This document shows, one piece after another, positions 1 through 7,084 of a stretch of DNA of 14,542 bases; positions within the stretch are counted from its first letter, which is position 1; each line of letters starts with the position of its first letter. The position numbers and the translations under genes were made by a program. This stretch comes from Propionibacteriaceae bacterium UBA7704 (GTDB taxonomy: Bacteria > Actinomycetota > Actinomycetes > Propionibacteriales > Propionibacteriaceae), in contig DLGC01000018.1 of assembly GCA_002482525.1 (NCBI GenBank), positions 216,782 to 231,323 on the forward strand, written 5' to 3'. The notes beneath the pieces are model-generated. The model saw nothing but the letters and a program-made list of their open reading frames with translations, was not told the origin of the DNA and did not search any database.

Positions 1-91
1 CGAGGAGCGGCGTCGCTCAGACGGCCCCCCGAGGAGCGGTGCTGTCGCACAGACGGCTGGTTGAGGAGCGGCGTAGCCGCGTCTCGAAACC
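1..91. repeat. Three degenerate copies of a palindromic GAGGAGCGG repeat
   Basis: The motif GAGGAGCGG occurs at 2-10, 32-40 and 63-71. The first two copies continue into related sequence ending CAGACGGC. The third, 59-91, is an imperfect palindrome: GGTT at the left end pairs with AACC at the right, and GCGGC pairs with GCCGC around a short loop. Short extragenic palindromes of this look are scattered in many actinobacterial genomes. The window edge cuts the array, so its full length is unknown. No ORF of credible coding quality covers it. A role as terminator of a gene left of the window is possible. Confidence 0.5.
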
Positions 92-227
92 ACCCCCTCC
101 CCTGCTCCCAACCCGGCAATCCTGCGAACTCGGGGTGAATCCTGGGGTCGCTTCGGGGTTCGCGCCGGAGTGCGTCCTTCACCATCTCGCCTAGGCTGGA
201 CCCGTCCGATTCCGGAGAGGTGGCACG

Positions 228-899
228 ATGGCCAAGCCAGTCGAGCTGGGCAAGCAACTGATGACGCGCACCCCGCAGGTCGCTGGGGGCATGCTGCGCA
301 GCATCGTCGACTTCGCGATTTACGGCAATGACCAACTGCCCGGTGCCAAGACCGCCGCCGCCCGAACCCTGCAGTCCCGCGGTGATCGAGAGGCCGCCAT
401 CGACTCTCTCATCGGCCAGCACGTCGGCCTCGCTGGGGCGCAAGGCTTCCTCACCAGCATCGGTGGGTGGATCACGGTTCCCGTCGGCCTGCCGACCAAT
501 ATCGCCGGACTCGCCGTGCTGAGCGTCCGCATGACCGCAGCCATTGCCCACCTGCGTGGTTACGACGTCGAGGACCCGCGCGTGCGTTCAGCGGTCACCT
601 TGACGATCCTCGGTGAGGATCTGGTGCGCAAGTTGGTCGCGGCAGGCAAGATGCCGGCGTCTCCGCTGGGAGTCGCCACCGCGCCCACCTTCGACGCCGA
701 CCTGGAGCGCCAGATCAGCGAGCGCGTGATGGGTTCCTTGACTGGACGCATGAGCAGCAAACACCTGGCAGTGGTGGTCATGCGCGGTATCCCGCTGGTG
801 GGCGGTGGTGTGGGCGCCGTGGTGGACGGCTGGCTTACCTATGGCCTGGGCGGCTACGTCAAACGCGAGTTCGTCGCCCGCCAGCAACTCACCCGCTGA
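228..899 (+). CDS. EcsC family protein
   Basis: This 223-residue protein matches the EcsC family (the family named after Bacillus EcsC) in pattern. A hydrophobic stretch at about residues 68-104 contains PVGLPTNIAG and is followed by the family-like segment RGYDVEDPRVR (110-120) and a leucine-rich helix. A second glycine-rich hydrophobic hairpin, GIPLVGGGVGAVVDG, sits near 187-201, where the family usually ends in a similar segment. Length is close to the usual 220-260. The ATG is preceded by GGAGAGG at 214-220 with 7 nt spacing, which fixes the start. It is transcribed alone, with a strong hairpin after its stop. Biochemical function of stand-alone actinobacterial EcsC proteins is not known; membrane association is inferred from the hydrophobic segments. 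Confidence 0.8.
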   Translation: MAKPVELGKQLMTRTPQVAGGMLRSIVDFAIYGNDQLPGAKTAAARTLQSRGDREAAIDSLIGQHVGLAGAQGFLTSIGGWITVPVGLPTNIAGLAVLSVRMTAAIAHLRGYDVEDPRVRSAVTLTILGEDLVRKLVAAGKMPASPLGVATAPTFDADLERQISERVMGSLTGRMSSKHLAVVVMRGIPLVGGGVGAVVDGWLTYGLGGYVKREFVARQQLTR

Positions 900-910
900 C
901 CCGTCCCCCA

Positions 911-976
911 CCTCGCTACCTTTAGGTCACGTTGCTACCGGTGCATCGGTAGCAACGTGACCTGGCTGTAGCGAGG
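911..976. terminator. Bidirectional hairpin terminator between convergent genes
   Basis: A perfect 17-bp stem, AGGTCACGTTGCTACCG at 924-940 against its complement at 947-963, closes a 6-nt loop. After a 5-by-5 internal loop an outer 8-bp stem follows, CCTCGCTA 911-918 with TAGCGAGG 969-976. It fills the gap between the stop of the EcsC gene (899) and the stop of the convergent rhomboid-like gene (977). There is no long T-tract on either side, as is common for actinobacterial terminators, so a terminator role rests on position and stem strength. Confidence 0.7.
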
Positions 977-1798
977 TCAACTGTTGCGGCGGCGGTCGCT
1001 GAGTTTCTTGAGTTCTTTGCGTTGCGCAGGGGTCAGGCTTTGCAGGCCGTGTTGGCTGATCTGGTCGAGCAGGGCGTCCATGCGTTCTTGATCGGACGCC
1101 TGGCGAGCCTGCTGGTGGGCCTGCTTGCGGGGAACCTTCGCCGCCTTGGGTTTGCGCGCCTGAGGTTTGCCGGGAATCCAGGCGTAGTCGCTGAGCAGCC
1201 CCGACATGCGGGCGGCGATCGCGATGAACACCATACTGAGGACGAGGGCCAGCAGAGCGGTCCACATGCCGTAAGCGACTAGTTGCAGGATCTGGATCCC
1301 GACGATGGCGAGCCCGAAGATCCAGGCCGGAATGTTGAACAGGAATCGAGCGTGCGGGTATTCGGCGATCCACAGCAGCAGTACCGCGAACTCGATCAGC
1401 GAAATACCGGCGAGGGCGCCCTGGGTGGACATGAGCAGTGCAATCGCGCCGTTGGCCACCGTCACTGAGGCCCAGATGCCGACCAGCAGCCACGCCATCC
1501 GGGTGCGCCCGATGGAACGCTCGAGCATGTTTCCGAAGTACCACAGCATTGCCGCGATGAGCAGCGCCCACAGATCCAGGGCGCCGGCAAAGGGCCACGT
1601 GATCACCCGCCACACCTGGCCGCTGGCCATGGCGTCCACGCTGAAGTAGAACCACTGCTGGCTGCCGGTGCCGCTGAACACCCAGATCAGCCAGGAGATC
1701 GCGGTCAACCCCACCAGGAAGGTGGTCGAGGTTACCTCCACGCGTCCGAGGCGGAACCAAGGCTCCTGTTCGCTATGGGTGGGCCACATGCTGCTCAT
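977..1798 (-). CDS. Rhomboid-like integral membrane protein, probably without protease activity
   Basis: The protein has 273 residues from the ATG at 1798. About six hydrophobic segments span residues 25-200. The rhomboid fold is recognisable from QVWRVITWPF (61-70), WYFGNMLERSIG (86-97, the usual W-x-FG-x-x-LE-x-x-xG after TM2), and the soluble tail MDALLDQISQHGLQSLT (240-256), which resembles the C-terminal domain of many bacterial rhomboids. The catalytic GxSG in TM4 is replaced by ALAGISL (128-134), the TM2 HxxxN is absent (LIAAM in its place), and no histidine is visible in TM6 (GMWTALLALVLS). I infer a pseudoprotease or scaffold. The frame stays open upstream to 2374, but that part overlaps the divergent flavin monooxygenase gene, so the start near 1798 is preferred; a second ATG lies at 1789. 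No convincing Shine-Dalgarno is visible at either. Confidence 0.75.
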   Translation of the reverse strand: MSSMWPTHSEQEPWFRLGRVEVTSTTFLVGLTAISWLIWVFSGTGSQQWFYFSVDAMASGQVWRVITWPFAGALDLWALLIAAMLWYFGNMLERSIGRTRMAWLLVGIWASVTVANGAIALLMSTQGALAGISLIEFAVLLLWIAEYPHARFLFNIPAWIFGLAIVGIQILQLVAYGMWTALLALVLSMVFIAIAARMSGLLSDYAWIPGKPQARKPKAAKVPRKQAHQQARQASDQERMDALLDQISQHGLQSLTPAQRKELKKLSDRRRNS

Positions 1799-1871
1799 AG
1801 CACCAAGGTTGCCAGATGAACCCGCATAGGCACGCCCGTTCGCCCGGTTGGCGGGCTGTGTGGTCGCTGTG

Positions 1872-1882
1872 GGAATGATTCC
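1872..1882. promoter_or_regulatory. Small palindrome GGAATGATTCC in the divergent promoter region
   Basis: The 5-1-5 perfect inverted repeat GGAATGATTCC lies 25 bp before the GTG of the flavin monooxygenase and 73 bp before the ATG of the divergent rhomboid-like gene. Its place between two divergent starts makes an operator possible. It is short enough to arise by chance, and no second copy was seen in the window. Confidence 0.2.
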
Positions 1883-1906
1883 GGCCGCTTCGGAGTTAGT
1901 TAAACC

Positions 1907-2926
1907 GTGAAGCATATTGGTTTTCTCTCCTTCGGACACTGGACGCCGTCGGTGCACTCTCAGGTGCGCAGCGGTGCCGACGCCCTGCTGCAATCGATCG
2001 AACTGGCGCAAGCCGTCGAGGATCTCGGGGCCGACGGCGCCTACTTCCGCGTCCACCATTTCGCCCGTCAGCTCGGCTCGCCGTTCCCGCTGCTCGCCGC
2101 GGTCGGTGCCAAGACCTCGCGCATCGAGATCGGCACCGGCGTCATTGACATGCGCTACGAGAACCCGTTGTACATGGCTGAAGACGCCGGCGCCGCCGAC
2201 CTGATCTCTGAGGGTCGACTGCAATTGGGGATCAGCCGGGGATCGCCCGAACAGGTCGTCGAGGGCTACAAGTACTTCGGCTACGTGCCCGCCGAGGGCA
2301 GCACCGATGCCGACATGGCCCGCAGCCACACTGAGGTCTTCCTGGAGATGCTCAACGGCAAAGGCTTCGCGCAACCCAATCCAACGCCCATGTTCCCGAA
2401 CCCGCCGGGCTTGTTGCGCCTGGAGCCGTACTCAGAGGGTCTGCGCCAGCGCATCTGGTGGGGCGCAGGCAGTCGTGCGACCGCCGAATGGGCGGCCGGA
2501 CAGGGCATGAACCTGATGAGTTCGACGCTGCTCACCGAGGACACCGGGATTCCTTTCCACCAGTTGCAGGCCGAGCAGATTCAGCGTTTCCGCACGGCCT
2601 GGGAGCAGGCCGGCCATGACTGGACGCCTCGGGTGTCGGTCAGCCGAAGTATCTTCCCGCTGACCGACGACCGAGATCGGGCCTACTTCGGTGGGCGCGG
2701 CCCGGAGACCGACCAAGTCGGCTATCTCGACGGCGGTAATGCCCGCTTCGGTCCGTCATATGCCGCCGAGCCCGACGTCCTAGTGGAGCAGTTGGCCAAG
2801 GACGAGGCCATCGCAGCTGCCGACACGTTGTTGCTCACCATTCCCAACCAGTTGGGGGTCGACTACAACGCCCACGTGGTGGAGGCGCTCCTCACTCATG
2901 TCGCTCCCGGTCTGGGCTGGCGCTGA
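1907..2926 (+). CDS. Luciferase-like (LLM class) flavin-dependent monooxygenase
   Basis: The protein has 339 residues and the TIM-barrel pattern of the bacterial luciferase-like superfamily. It begins KHIGFLSFG with the first beta strand, has RVHHF at 48-52 (the family's E/R-HHF active-site region), IEIGTGVIDMRYENPL at 73-88, and LQLGISRGSPEQ at 105-116, the usual flavin-contacting segment. Such enzymes use reduced FMN or F420; the cofactor and substrate cannot be told from sequence. The start is GTG at 1907, with a weak CGGAG 11 nt upstream. A TTAGTTAA stretch directly before it could be a -10 of a nearly leaderless transcript. It is monocistronic and ends before a REP-like inverted pair shared with the convergent alr gene. 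Confidence 0.85.
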   Translation: MKHIGFLSFGHWTPSVHSQVRSGADALLQSIELAQAVEDLGADGAYFRVHHFARQLGSPFPLLAAVGAKTSRIEIGTGVIDMRYENPLYMAEDAGAADLISEGRLQLGISRGSPEQVVEGYKYFGYVPAEGSTDADMARSHTEVFLEMLNGKGFAQPNPTPMFPNPPGLLRLEPYSEGLRQRIWWGAGSRATAEWAAGQGMNLMSSTLLTEDTGIPFHQLQAEQIQRFRTAWEQAGHDWTPRVSVSRSIFPLTDDRDRAYFGGRGPETDQVGYLDGGNARFGPSYAAEPDVLVEQLAKDEAIAAADTLLLTIPNQLGVDYNAHVVEALLTHVAPGLGWR

Positions 2927-2945
2927 TCCTCGGCACGTCCGCTGC

Positions 2946-3027
2946 GCGCGCCCTTCGTCAGGCTCAGGGCACGGGGTCTTCGCATTGCCCTCCTCCCGCC
3001 GCCTGAGCGTGACGAAGGCAGACGCGC
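2946..3027. repeat. REP-like inverted pair, possible bidirectional terminator
   Basis: The left arm carries CCTTCGTCAGGCTCAGG (2952-2968) and the right arm CCTGAGCGTGACGAAGG (3002-3018). These pair over 16 of 17 positions, with one G/G mismatch, around a 33-nt loop, and GCGC-rich ends extend the stem weakly. The arm sequence is a variant of the CTTCGACAGGCTCAG repeat also seen at 5720-5855. The element fills the gap between the flavin monooxygenase stop (2926) and the alr stop (3028), so it could end transcription from both sides. Confidence 0.7.
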
Positions 3028-4152
3028 CTAGCTCAGGTGTTCCCGGCCCACTCGACGGGTGAGCAAACACGTCACTTCGTAGGGGATGGTGCCCATGAGT
3101 TCGGCGAGTTCGGTGGTGGTGATCTCATTGCCACCATCGGAGCCGATCAGGACCACCTCGTCGCCCACCACGGAATCGGTTGTCGGCCCCAGATCGATCA
3201 GGGTCTGGTCCATGCAGATCCGACCGATCACCGGGCAGCTGCGTCCCCCGACCAGCACCCGGCCGCGACTACTGAACAGCCGCGAGTAGCCGTCGGCATA
3301 GCCGATGGGCAAGGTGCCCACCCAGGTGTCGGTCTCGGCGGTCCAGGTCAGGCCGTAGCTCACCGAGTCGCCGGCGTGCACCTTCTTCACGAAACTGAGG
3401 TAGGTCGACCACTCCAGGCCTGGACGCAGCGCCACCGTGTGCTCGGAGGCCGGATCGGGGTAGGCCCCGTAGATGATGATGCCCGGACGCACCATGTCCA
3501 GCCAGGCGTCGGGGTGGTTGAGGACCGCACCGGAGTTGGCTAGGTGTTTCAACCGCACCGGGCCGCGCGCAGACTCGATTTGGGCCACCGTTTCGGTGAA
3601 GAGCCGTACCTGGCCGGCGGTGAAATCCGCGCCGGCCGGGACGTCGGAAATCGGCAGATGCGAGAACACTCCGCCCAGCGAGAGGGCGGCGGTTCGATCG
3701 ATCAGAGTGGCTAGTTCGACGGCCTGTTCAGGACGGCAGCCGATGCGATGCATGCCGGTGTCGATCTTCAGGTGCACGTCGGCGACCACACCGGCCTCGA
3801 CGGCGGCCGCCGCGGCTGCGACGATCGAGGTGGTGTCGGTGACGGTCAGCGTGATCGCGTTGCTCACCGCGGCCAGCGTCTCCTCGGGATGCCGGGTCAT
3901 GGACAGCTTCAGAATCGGCAAGGTGATGCCTGCCGCACGCAGTTCGAGGCCTTCGCCGACGCTGGCGACGCCCAGCCAGTCGGCCGTTTTCGAGTCTTGA
4001 ATCATGCGCGCCACCGCGACCGCACCGTGGCCGTACGCGTCGGCCTTGACCGCGGCCAGAACCAGTCGAGAGCCCACTCGCGCCCGGATCGCTTCCAGGT
4101 TGGCGCGGATGTTGTCCAGCCGCGTCACCGCCAGGCTGGTGGGCTCGATCAT
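3028..4152 (-). CDS. alr: Alanine racemase
   Basis: This cytoplasmic PLP enzyme of 374 residues interconverts L- and D-alanine for peptidoglycan. The PLP lysine is K36 in AAVKADAYGHG. The second catalytic base is Y266 in SVSYGLTW. R136 (MHRIG), H203 (KHLANS), R222 (VRPGIIIYG) and M314-D315 (CMDQ) occupy the usual cofactor and active-site positions. Length and the two-domain order (TIM barrel, then beta domain from about 240) are normal. The start ATG at 4152 has GGGAG at 4158-4162 with short spacing. It diverges from the Nif11-like gene across 207 bp. In many Actinobacteria alr lies by tsaE/tsaB genes; that is not the case on either side here. All key residues are present, so I expect it to be active. 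Confidence 0.96.
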   Translation of the reverse strand: MIEPTSLAVTRLDNIRANLEAIRARVGSRLVLAAVKADAYGHGAVAVARMIQDSKTADWLGVASVGEGLELRAAGITLPILKLSMTRHPEETLAAVSNAITLTVTDTTSIVAAAAAAVEAGVVADVHLKIDTGMHRIGCRPEQAVELATLIDRTAALSLGGVFSHLPISDVPAGADFTAGQVRLFTETVAQIESARGPVRLKHLANSGAVLNHPDAWLDMVRPGIIIYGAYPDPASEHTVALRPGLEWSTYLSFVKKVHAGDSVSYGLTWTAETDTWVGTLPIGYADGYSRLFSSRGRVLVGGRSCPVIGRICMDQTLIDLGPTTDSVVGDEVVLIGSDGGNEITTTELAELMGTIPYEVTCLLTRRVGREHLS

Positions 4153-4272
4153 GGCTACTCCCGTCCGGGCCGATCCTGCCGGGGAGGCCCGCGCACAACT
4201 CTAGAACCTCGCCCGCATCGCAGGCTTGTCGGTGGGGCTGCTTTTCAGGGTTGTTACAGCCTTGCGAAGCCA

Positions 4273-4302
4273 GGTTAAAACCGGCACTCGCACCGCTAGC
4301 CT
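4273..4302 (+). promoter_or_regulatory. Possible promoter for the Nif11-like gene
   Basis: A -10-like TAGCCT at 4297-4302 is preceded at about 16-18 bp by GGTTAAAA (4273-4280), the only A/T-rich patch in the alr/Nif11-like intergenic region. A transcript would start near 4310 and carry a leader of about 50 nt. The -35 match is weak, so this is tentative. I found no convincing promoter pair for the alr side. Confidence 0.25.
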
Positions 4303-4359
4303 GAGCCCGGTCGTCCAGAGCTGTACGCCGACTTCCGTCATTGACCCAAGGAGACTGAG

Positions 4360-4581
4360 ATGGCCAAAGAAGAAGCCGAGCGCCTGTTGATCGCTGGCGG
4401 CGAGGACAAAGCCGTGCGCCTGAAGTACGACCAGCTGGAGACCATGGAGGACTTCGTGGCCGCCGCGGTAGCCGATGGCTACGACTTCACCGACGCCGAA
4501 CTGATCCAGGTACTCAAAGAGGCCGGCGACTCCTTCGAGTCCCAGGGCAACCCCCGCGCCCGTCAGATCTGGTGGAGCTGA
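4360..4581 (+). CDS. Nif11-like small protein
   Basis: The protein has 73 residues, is acidic and lacks cysteine. Residues 3-53 resemble the Nif11 domain: an N-terminal helix with AERLL, a middle helix with METMEDFVAAAVADG, then GYDFTDAELIQVL, the usual GYDFT-x-x-E-L turn and helix. Nif11-like domains serve as leader peptides of ribosomal natural products and as stand-alone small proteins of unknown role. Here no Gly-Gly type cleavage site or Cys/Ser/Thr-rich core follows; the tail is GNPRARQIWWS. No lanthipeptide synthetase, radical SAM enzyme, YcaO or peptidase-transporter is present within the window, so a precursor role is not supported. AAGGAG at 4348-4353 sits 6 nt before the ATG, which makes translation credible. 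The stop lies 4 bp from the stop of the convergent bkdC gene. Confidence 0.75.
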   Translation: MAKEEAERLLIAGGEDKAVRLKYDQLETMEDFVAAAVADGYDFTDAELIQVLKEAGDSFESQGNPRARQIWWS

Positions 4582-4585
4582 CCGC

Positions 4586-6091
4586 TCAGAACAGCAGCGC
4601 CAAACCGGGGTTGGACATGATGGTGGCCACCTCGGCGAGGAACTTGGAGGCCATTTCGCCGTCCACCAAGCGGTGATCGAAGGTCAACGACACGGTGCAC
4701 ACGCTGCGTGGCTCGATCCGCTCGTCCGCCCCGGTACCCACCACCCACGGCTTGCGTCGGATCGTGCCCAAGCACATGATCGCGGCCTCGCCCGGGCTGA
4801 GGATCGGGGTACCGCCGTCGACGCCGAAGACACCGATATTGGTGATGGTGAAGGTGCCTCCCGCCAAGTCGTAGGGTTGCACGCGTCCCTCACGGGCAAC
4901 CGCGACCATGGCATTGAGGGCTTCAGCCAGTTGCGTCAGGTTCATCGTCTCGGCGCTCTTGATGTTGGGCACCATGAGGCCCCGCGGCGTGGCAGCCGCA
5001 ATACCGAGGTTCACCGCACCGTGGAGCACGATCTCGCGGCTGGTTTCGTCGTAGCTGGAGTTGATTTCGGGGACCTTCGAGATCGCCAGACAGGCGGCCT
5101 TGGCGAAGACCAACAGCGGCGAGACTCGCAGTGTGGTGAACTCGCGGCGTTGCTTCAGCAACTGCAGCATCTCCACCGAACCGGTGACATCGGCCTCGAT
5201 CATGGCGGTGGCCTGAGGTACCTGCAATGAGGCTGTCATGGCCGCGAACATCTCCTTGCGGACGCCCCGCAGTGGCACCCGCTGGTCGACCCCGGGCAGG
5301 GTTCCGATGCTGGCGACAACATCCTCGGCGGTGATGAGGCCGTCGGGACCGGTGCCGCGGATCTTGTTCAGATCTACCCCCAGGTCGCGGGCTACTCGCC
5401 GGACGGCAGGCTTGGCGCGGGGTGCGGTGCGCGGGCCGGGACCTGCACTGGTGGGGCGACCCGGCGGCGGCAGATGCTCCCCGGACGGCTCGGCAGACAA
5501 CCGGTCGGAAGGTGTGACGTCGTCGGTGTGACGCGAAACCGGTTTGCTGGTGTCGTAGGACTCCTGCACCTGGTCGGTTTCTGGCACAACGAGCTCGGCG
5601 TTGCGGCGGCGCCGCCGGGCAACTGAGCCGGTCTTGGCGCCATAGCCAACCAGTACGGCGCCGGTCGTCGAGGTGGCTTCGGGTGGTGCTGTGGGGTAGT
5701 CGGCGGCGTCGGTCGGCGGGGCTTCGACAGGCTCAGCCAGCGGTGAGGGATTGTCGGTGCCTGCGGTGTCGTTGTCCGTGCCCACAGTGTCGCTCTGTGA
5801 ACGGCTTTGTGCGTCCCCTGAGCCGCTTTGGCCGTTCCCTGAGCTTGTCGAAGGGCGATCCTCGCCGATCTGAATGATCGGCGTCCCGACTGGTACCTCG
5901 TCGCCTTCGGCGACCAGCAGCGCTGTGACTACCCCGGCATAGGGGCTGGGCAGTTCCACCAGTGACTTGGCGGTTTCGATCTCGACGAGCACGTCGTTGA
6001 CGGCGACGACATCGCCCACCGCAACACGCCAGGTCACGATCTCGGCCTCTTGGAGTCCTTCGCCCGGATCGGGCAGACGAAATTCAGGCAT
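4586..6091 (-). CDS. bkdC: Dihydrolipoamide acyltransferase (E2) of branched-chain 2-oxoacid dehydrogenase
   Basis: This 501-residue core subunit moves the acyl group from lipoamide to CoA. Domains in order: one lipoyl domain (1-76) with the lipoylated K42 in EIETAKSLVELPSP; a long Ser/Pro/acidic linker (about 77-222) with five arginines at 159-163; the E1/E3-binding domain (about 227-261, AKPAVRRVARDLGVDLNKI, GTGPDGLITAEDV); and the catalytic domain (about 270-501) with the active-site H473 and D477 in FDHRLVDG. The linker is longer than needed and contains translated REP-like repeats (residues about 79-125). AAGGAG at 6099-6104 overlaps the E1-beta stop and lies 7 nt before the ATG. It is last in a three-gene operon. 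Substrate is inferred from similarity in arrangement to mycobacterial BkdABC; pyruvate cannot be excluded. Confidence 0.92.
   Translation of the reverse strand: MPEFRLPDPGEGLQEAEIVTWRVAVGDVVAVNDVLVEIETAKSLVELPSPYAGVVTALLVAEGDEVPVGTPIIQIGEDRPSTSSGNGQSGSGDAQSRSQSDTVGTDNDTAGTDNPSPLAEPVEAPPTDAADYPTAPPEATSTTGAVLVGYGAKTGSVARRRRRNAELVVPETDQVQESYDTSKPVSRHTDDVTPSDRLSAEPSGEHLPPPGRPTSAGPGPRTAPRAKPAVRRVARDLGVDLNKIRGTGPDGLITAEDVVASIGTLPGVDQRVPLRGVRKEMFAAMTASLQVPQATAMIEADVTGSVEMLQLLKQRREFTTLRVSPLLVFAKAACLAISKVPEINSSYDETSREIVLHGAVNLGIAAATPRGLMVPNIKSAETMNLTQLAEALNAMVAVAREGRVQPYDLAGGTFTITNIGVFGVDGGTPILSPGEAAIMCLGTIRRKPWVVGTGADERIEPRSVCTVSLTFDHRLVDGEMASKFLAEVATIMSNPGLALLF
5720..5855. repeat. REP-like inverted pair inside the bkdC coding sequence
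   Basis: GCTTCGACAGGCTCAGCC (5721-5738) and CCCTGAGCTTGTCGAAGGG (5837-5855) are inverted copies of one unit, agreeing in CTTCGACA-x-GCTCAG, with about 98 bp between them. They belong to the same family as the intergenic pair at 2946-3027. On the minus strand they are read in frame as PLAEPVEAP (about 117-125) and RPSTSSGNGQ (79-88) of the E2 linker. Confidence 0.75.
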
Positions 6092-6103
6092 CGGGAAGCT
6101 CCT

Positions 6104-7084
6104 TCACCCGTTCAGCGAACGGTCGACAGCATCGAGAATCCGGTCCAGGTCGGGCAGGTAGCCCTCCTCGACGCGGGACGGCGGGTAGGGAAGGTCGTAG
6201 CCGGTGACTCGCAGCACCGGGGCCTCCAGGTCGTACAGACAGTGCTCTTGGATCCGAGCGGCGATCTCGGCGCCCATGCCCAGTGTGCGGACCGCCTCGT
6301 GAACCACGACTGCACGTCCGGTTCGTTTCACCGACGCGATAATGGTGGCCTCATCCAGCGGAGACAGTGAGCGCAGGTCGATGACCTCCAGGTCGATGCC
6401 CTCGTCGGCGGCGACCAGGGCGGCCTCGACACAGGTGCGCACCATCGGACCGTAGGCGATCAGGGTGGCGTGGCTGCCCGGCTTCACGATCCGAGCCGAA
6501 TACAGCGACGTGGACGCCGACTGCTGCTCGATATCGACCTCGCCTTTGTCGTGGTAGCGACGCTTGGGTTCGAGGAACACCACCGGATCGTCGTCGGCGA
6601 TAGCCTGCTGGATCATCCAGTAGGCGTCTTCGGGGGTGGCGCACGTCACGACCTTCAAGCCGGGGGTGTGAGCGAAATACGCCTCCGGGGATTCCGAATG
6701 GTGCTCGATCGCTCCGATGCCGCCGCCATAGGGAATCCGCAGCACCAGCGGCAGACTGATGCGTCCGGCGGTACGGAAGCGCAGCCGGGACACCTGAGAG
6801 ACGAGTTGATCGAAGGCCGGGTAGACAAAGCCGTCGAACTGGATCTCCACCACCGGACGGTAGCCGCGGGCGGCCAAGCCGACGGCAGTGCCCAGCAGCC
6901 CGGATTCGGCCAGCGGTGAGTCGACGACTCGATCGGGCCCGAACTCGGCCTGCAGTCCTTCGGTGACCCGAAAGACTCCGCCGAGTTTGCCGATGTCCTC
7001 GCCGTACAGCAGTGCCTTGGGCTCGGCGGCGAGGGCTCGCCGCAGGCCGGCGTTGAGGGCCTTCGCCACAGTCAGGGTGGTCAT
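6104..7084 (-). CDS. bkdB: Branched-chain 2-oxoacid dehydrogenase E1 component, beta subunit
   Basis: This 326-residue transketolase-type beta subunit forms the alpha2-beta2 E1 that decarboxylates 2-oxo acids with thiamine diphosphate. Seen: GEDIGKLGGVF (28-38), DSPLAESGLLGTAVGLA (55-71) with E60, the likely glutamate that activates the thiamine ring, EIQFDGFVYPAFDQL (80-94), and AIEHHSESPEAYFAHTPG (125-142) with the active-site histidine pair H128-H129. The C-terminal half has the usual transketolase C domain (IAYGPMV, DLRSLSPLDE). The ATG at 7084 overlaps the bkdA stop as ATGA, which implies translational coupling; GGAG at 7090-7093 serves as the ribosome site. Length is normal and no key residue is missing. 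Confidence 0.94.
   Translation of the reverse strand: MTTLTVAKALNAGLRRALAAEPKALLYGEDIGKLGGVFRVTEGLQAEFGPDRVVDSPLAESGLLGTAVGLAARGYRPVVEIQFDGFVYPAFDQLVSQVSRLRFRTAGRISLPLVLRIPYGGGIGAIEHHSESPEAYFAHTPGLKVVTCATPEDAYWMIQQAIADDDPVVFLEPKRRYHDKGEVDIEQQSASTSLYSARIVKPGSHATLIAYGPMVRTCVEAALVAADEGIDLEVIDLRSLSPLDEATIIASVKRTGRAVVVHEAVRTLGMGAEIAARIQEHCLYDLEAPVLRVTGYDLPYPPSRVEEGYLPDLDRILDAVDRSLNG

Noticed and set aside
1799..2374. Upstream extension of the rhomboid-like reading frame to an earlier start
   Set aside because: It lies antisense to a well-supported flavin monooxygenase gene and its translation has no membrane or family pattern; the rhomboid-like protein is complete from 1798.
4360..4581. Ribosomal peptide natural product cluster based on the Nif11-like protein
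   Set aside because: No modifying enzyme, protease or exporter is in the window and the protein lacks a cleavage motif and a modifiable core; kept only as an orphan.
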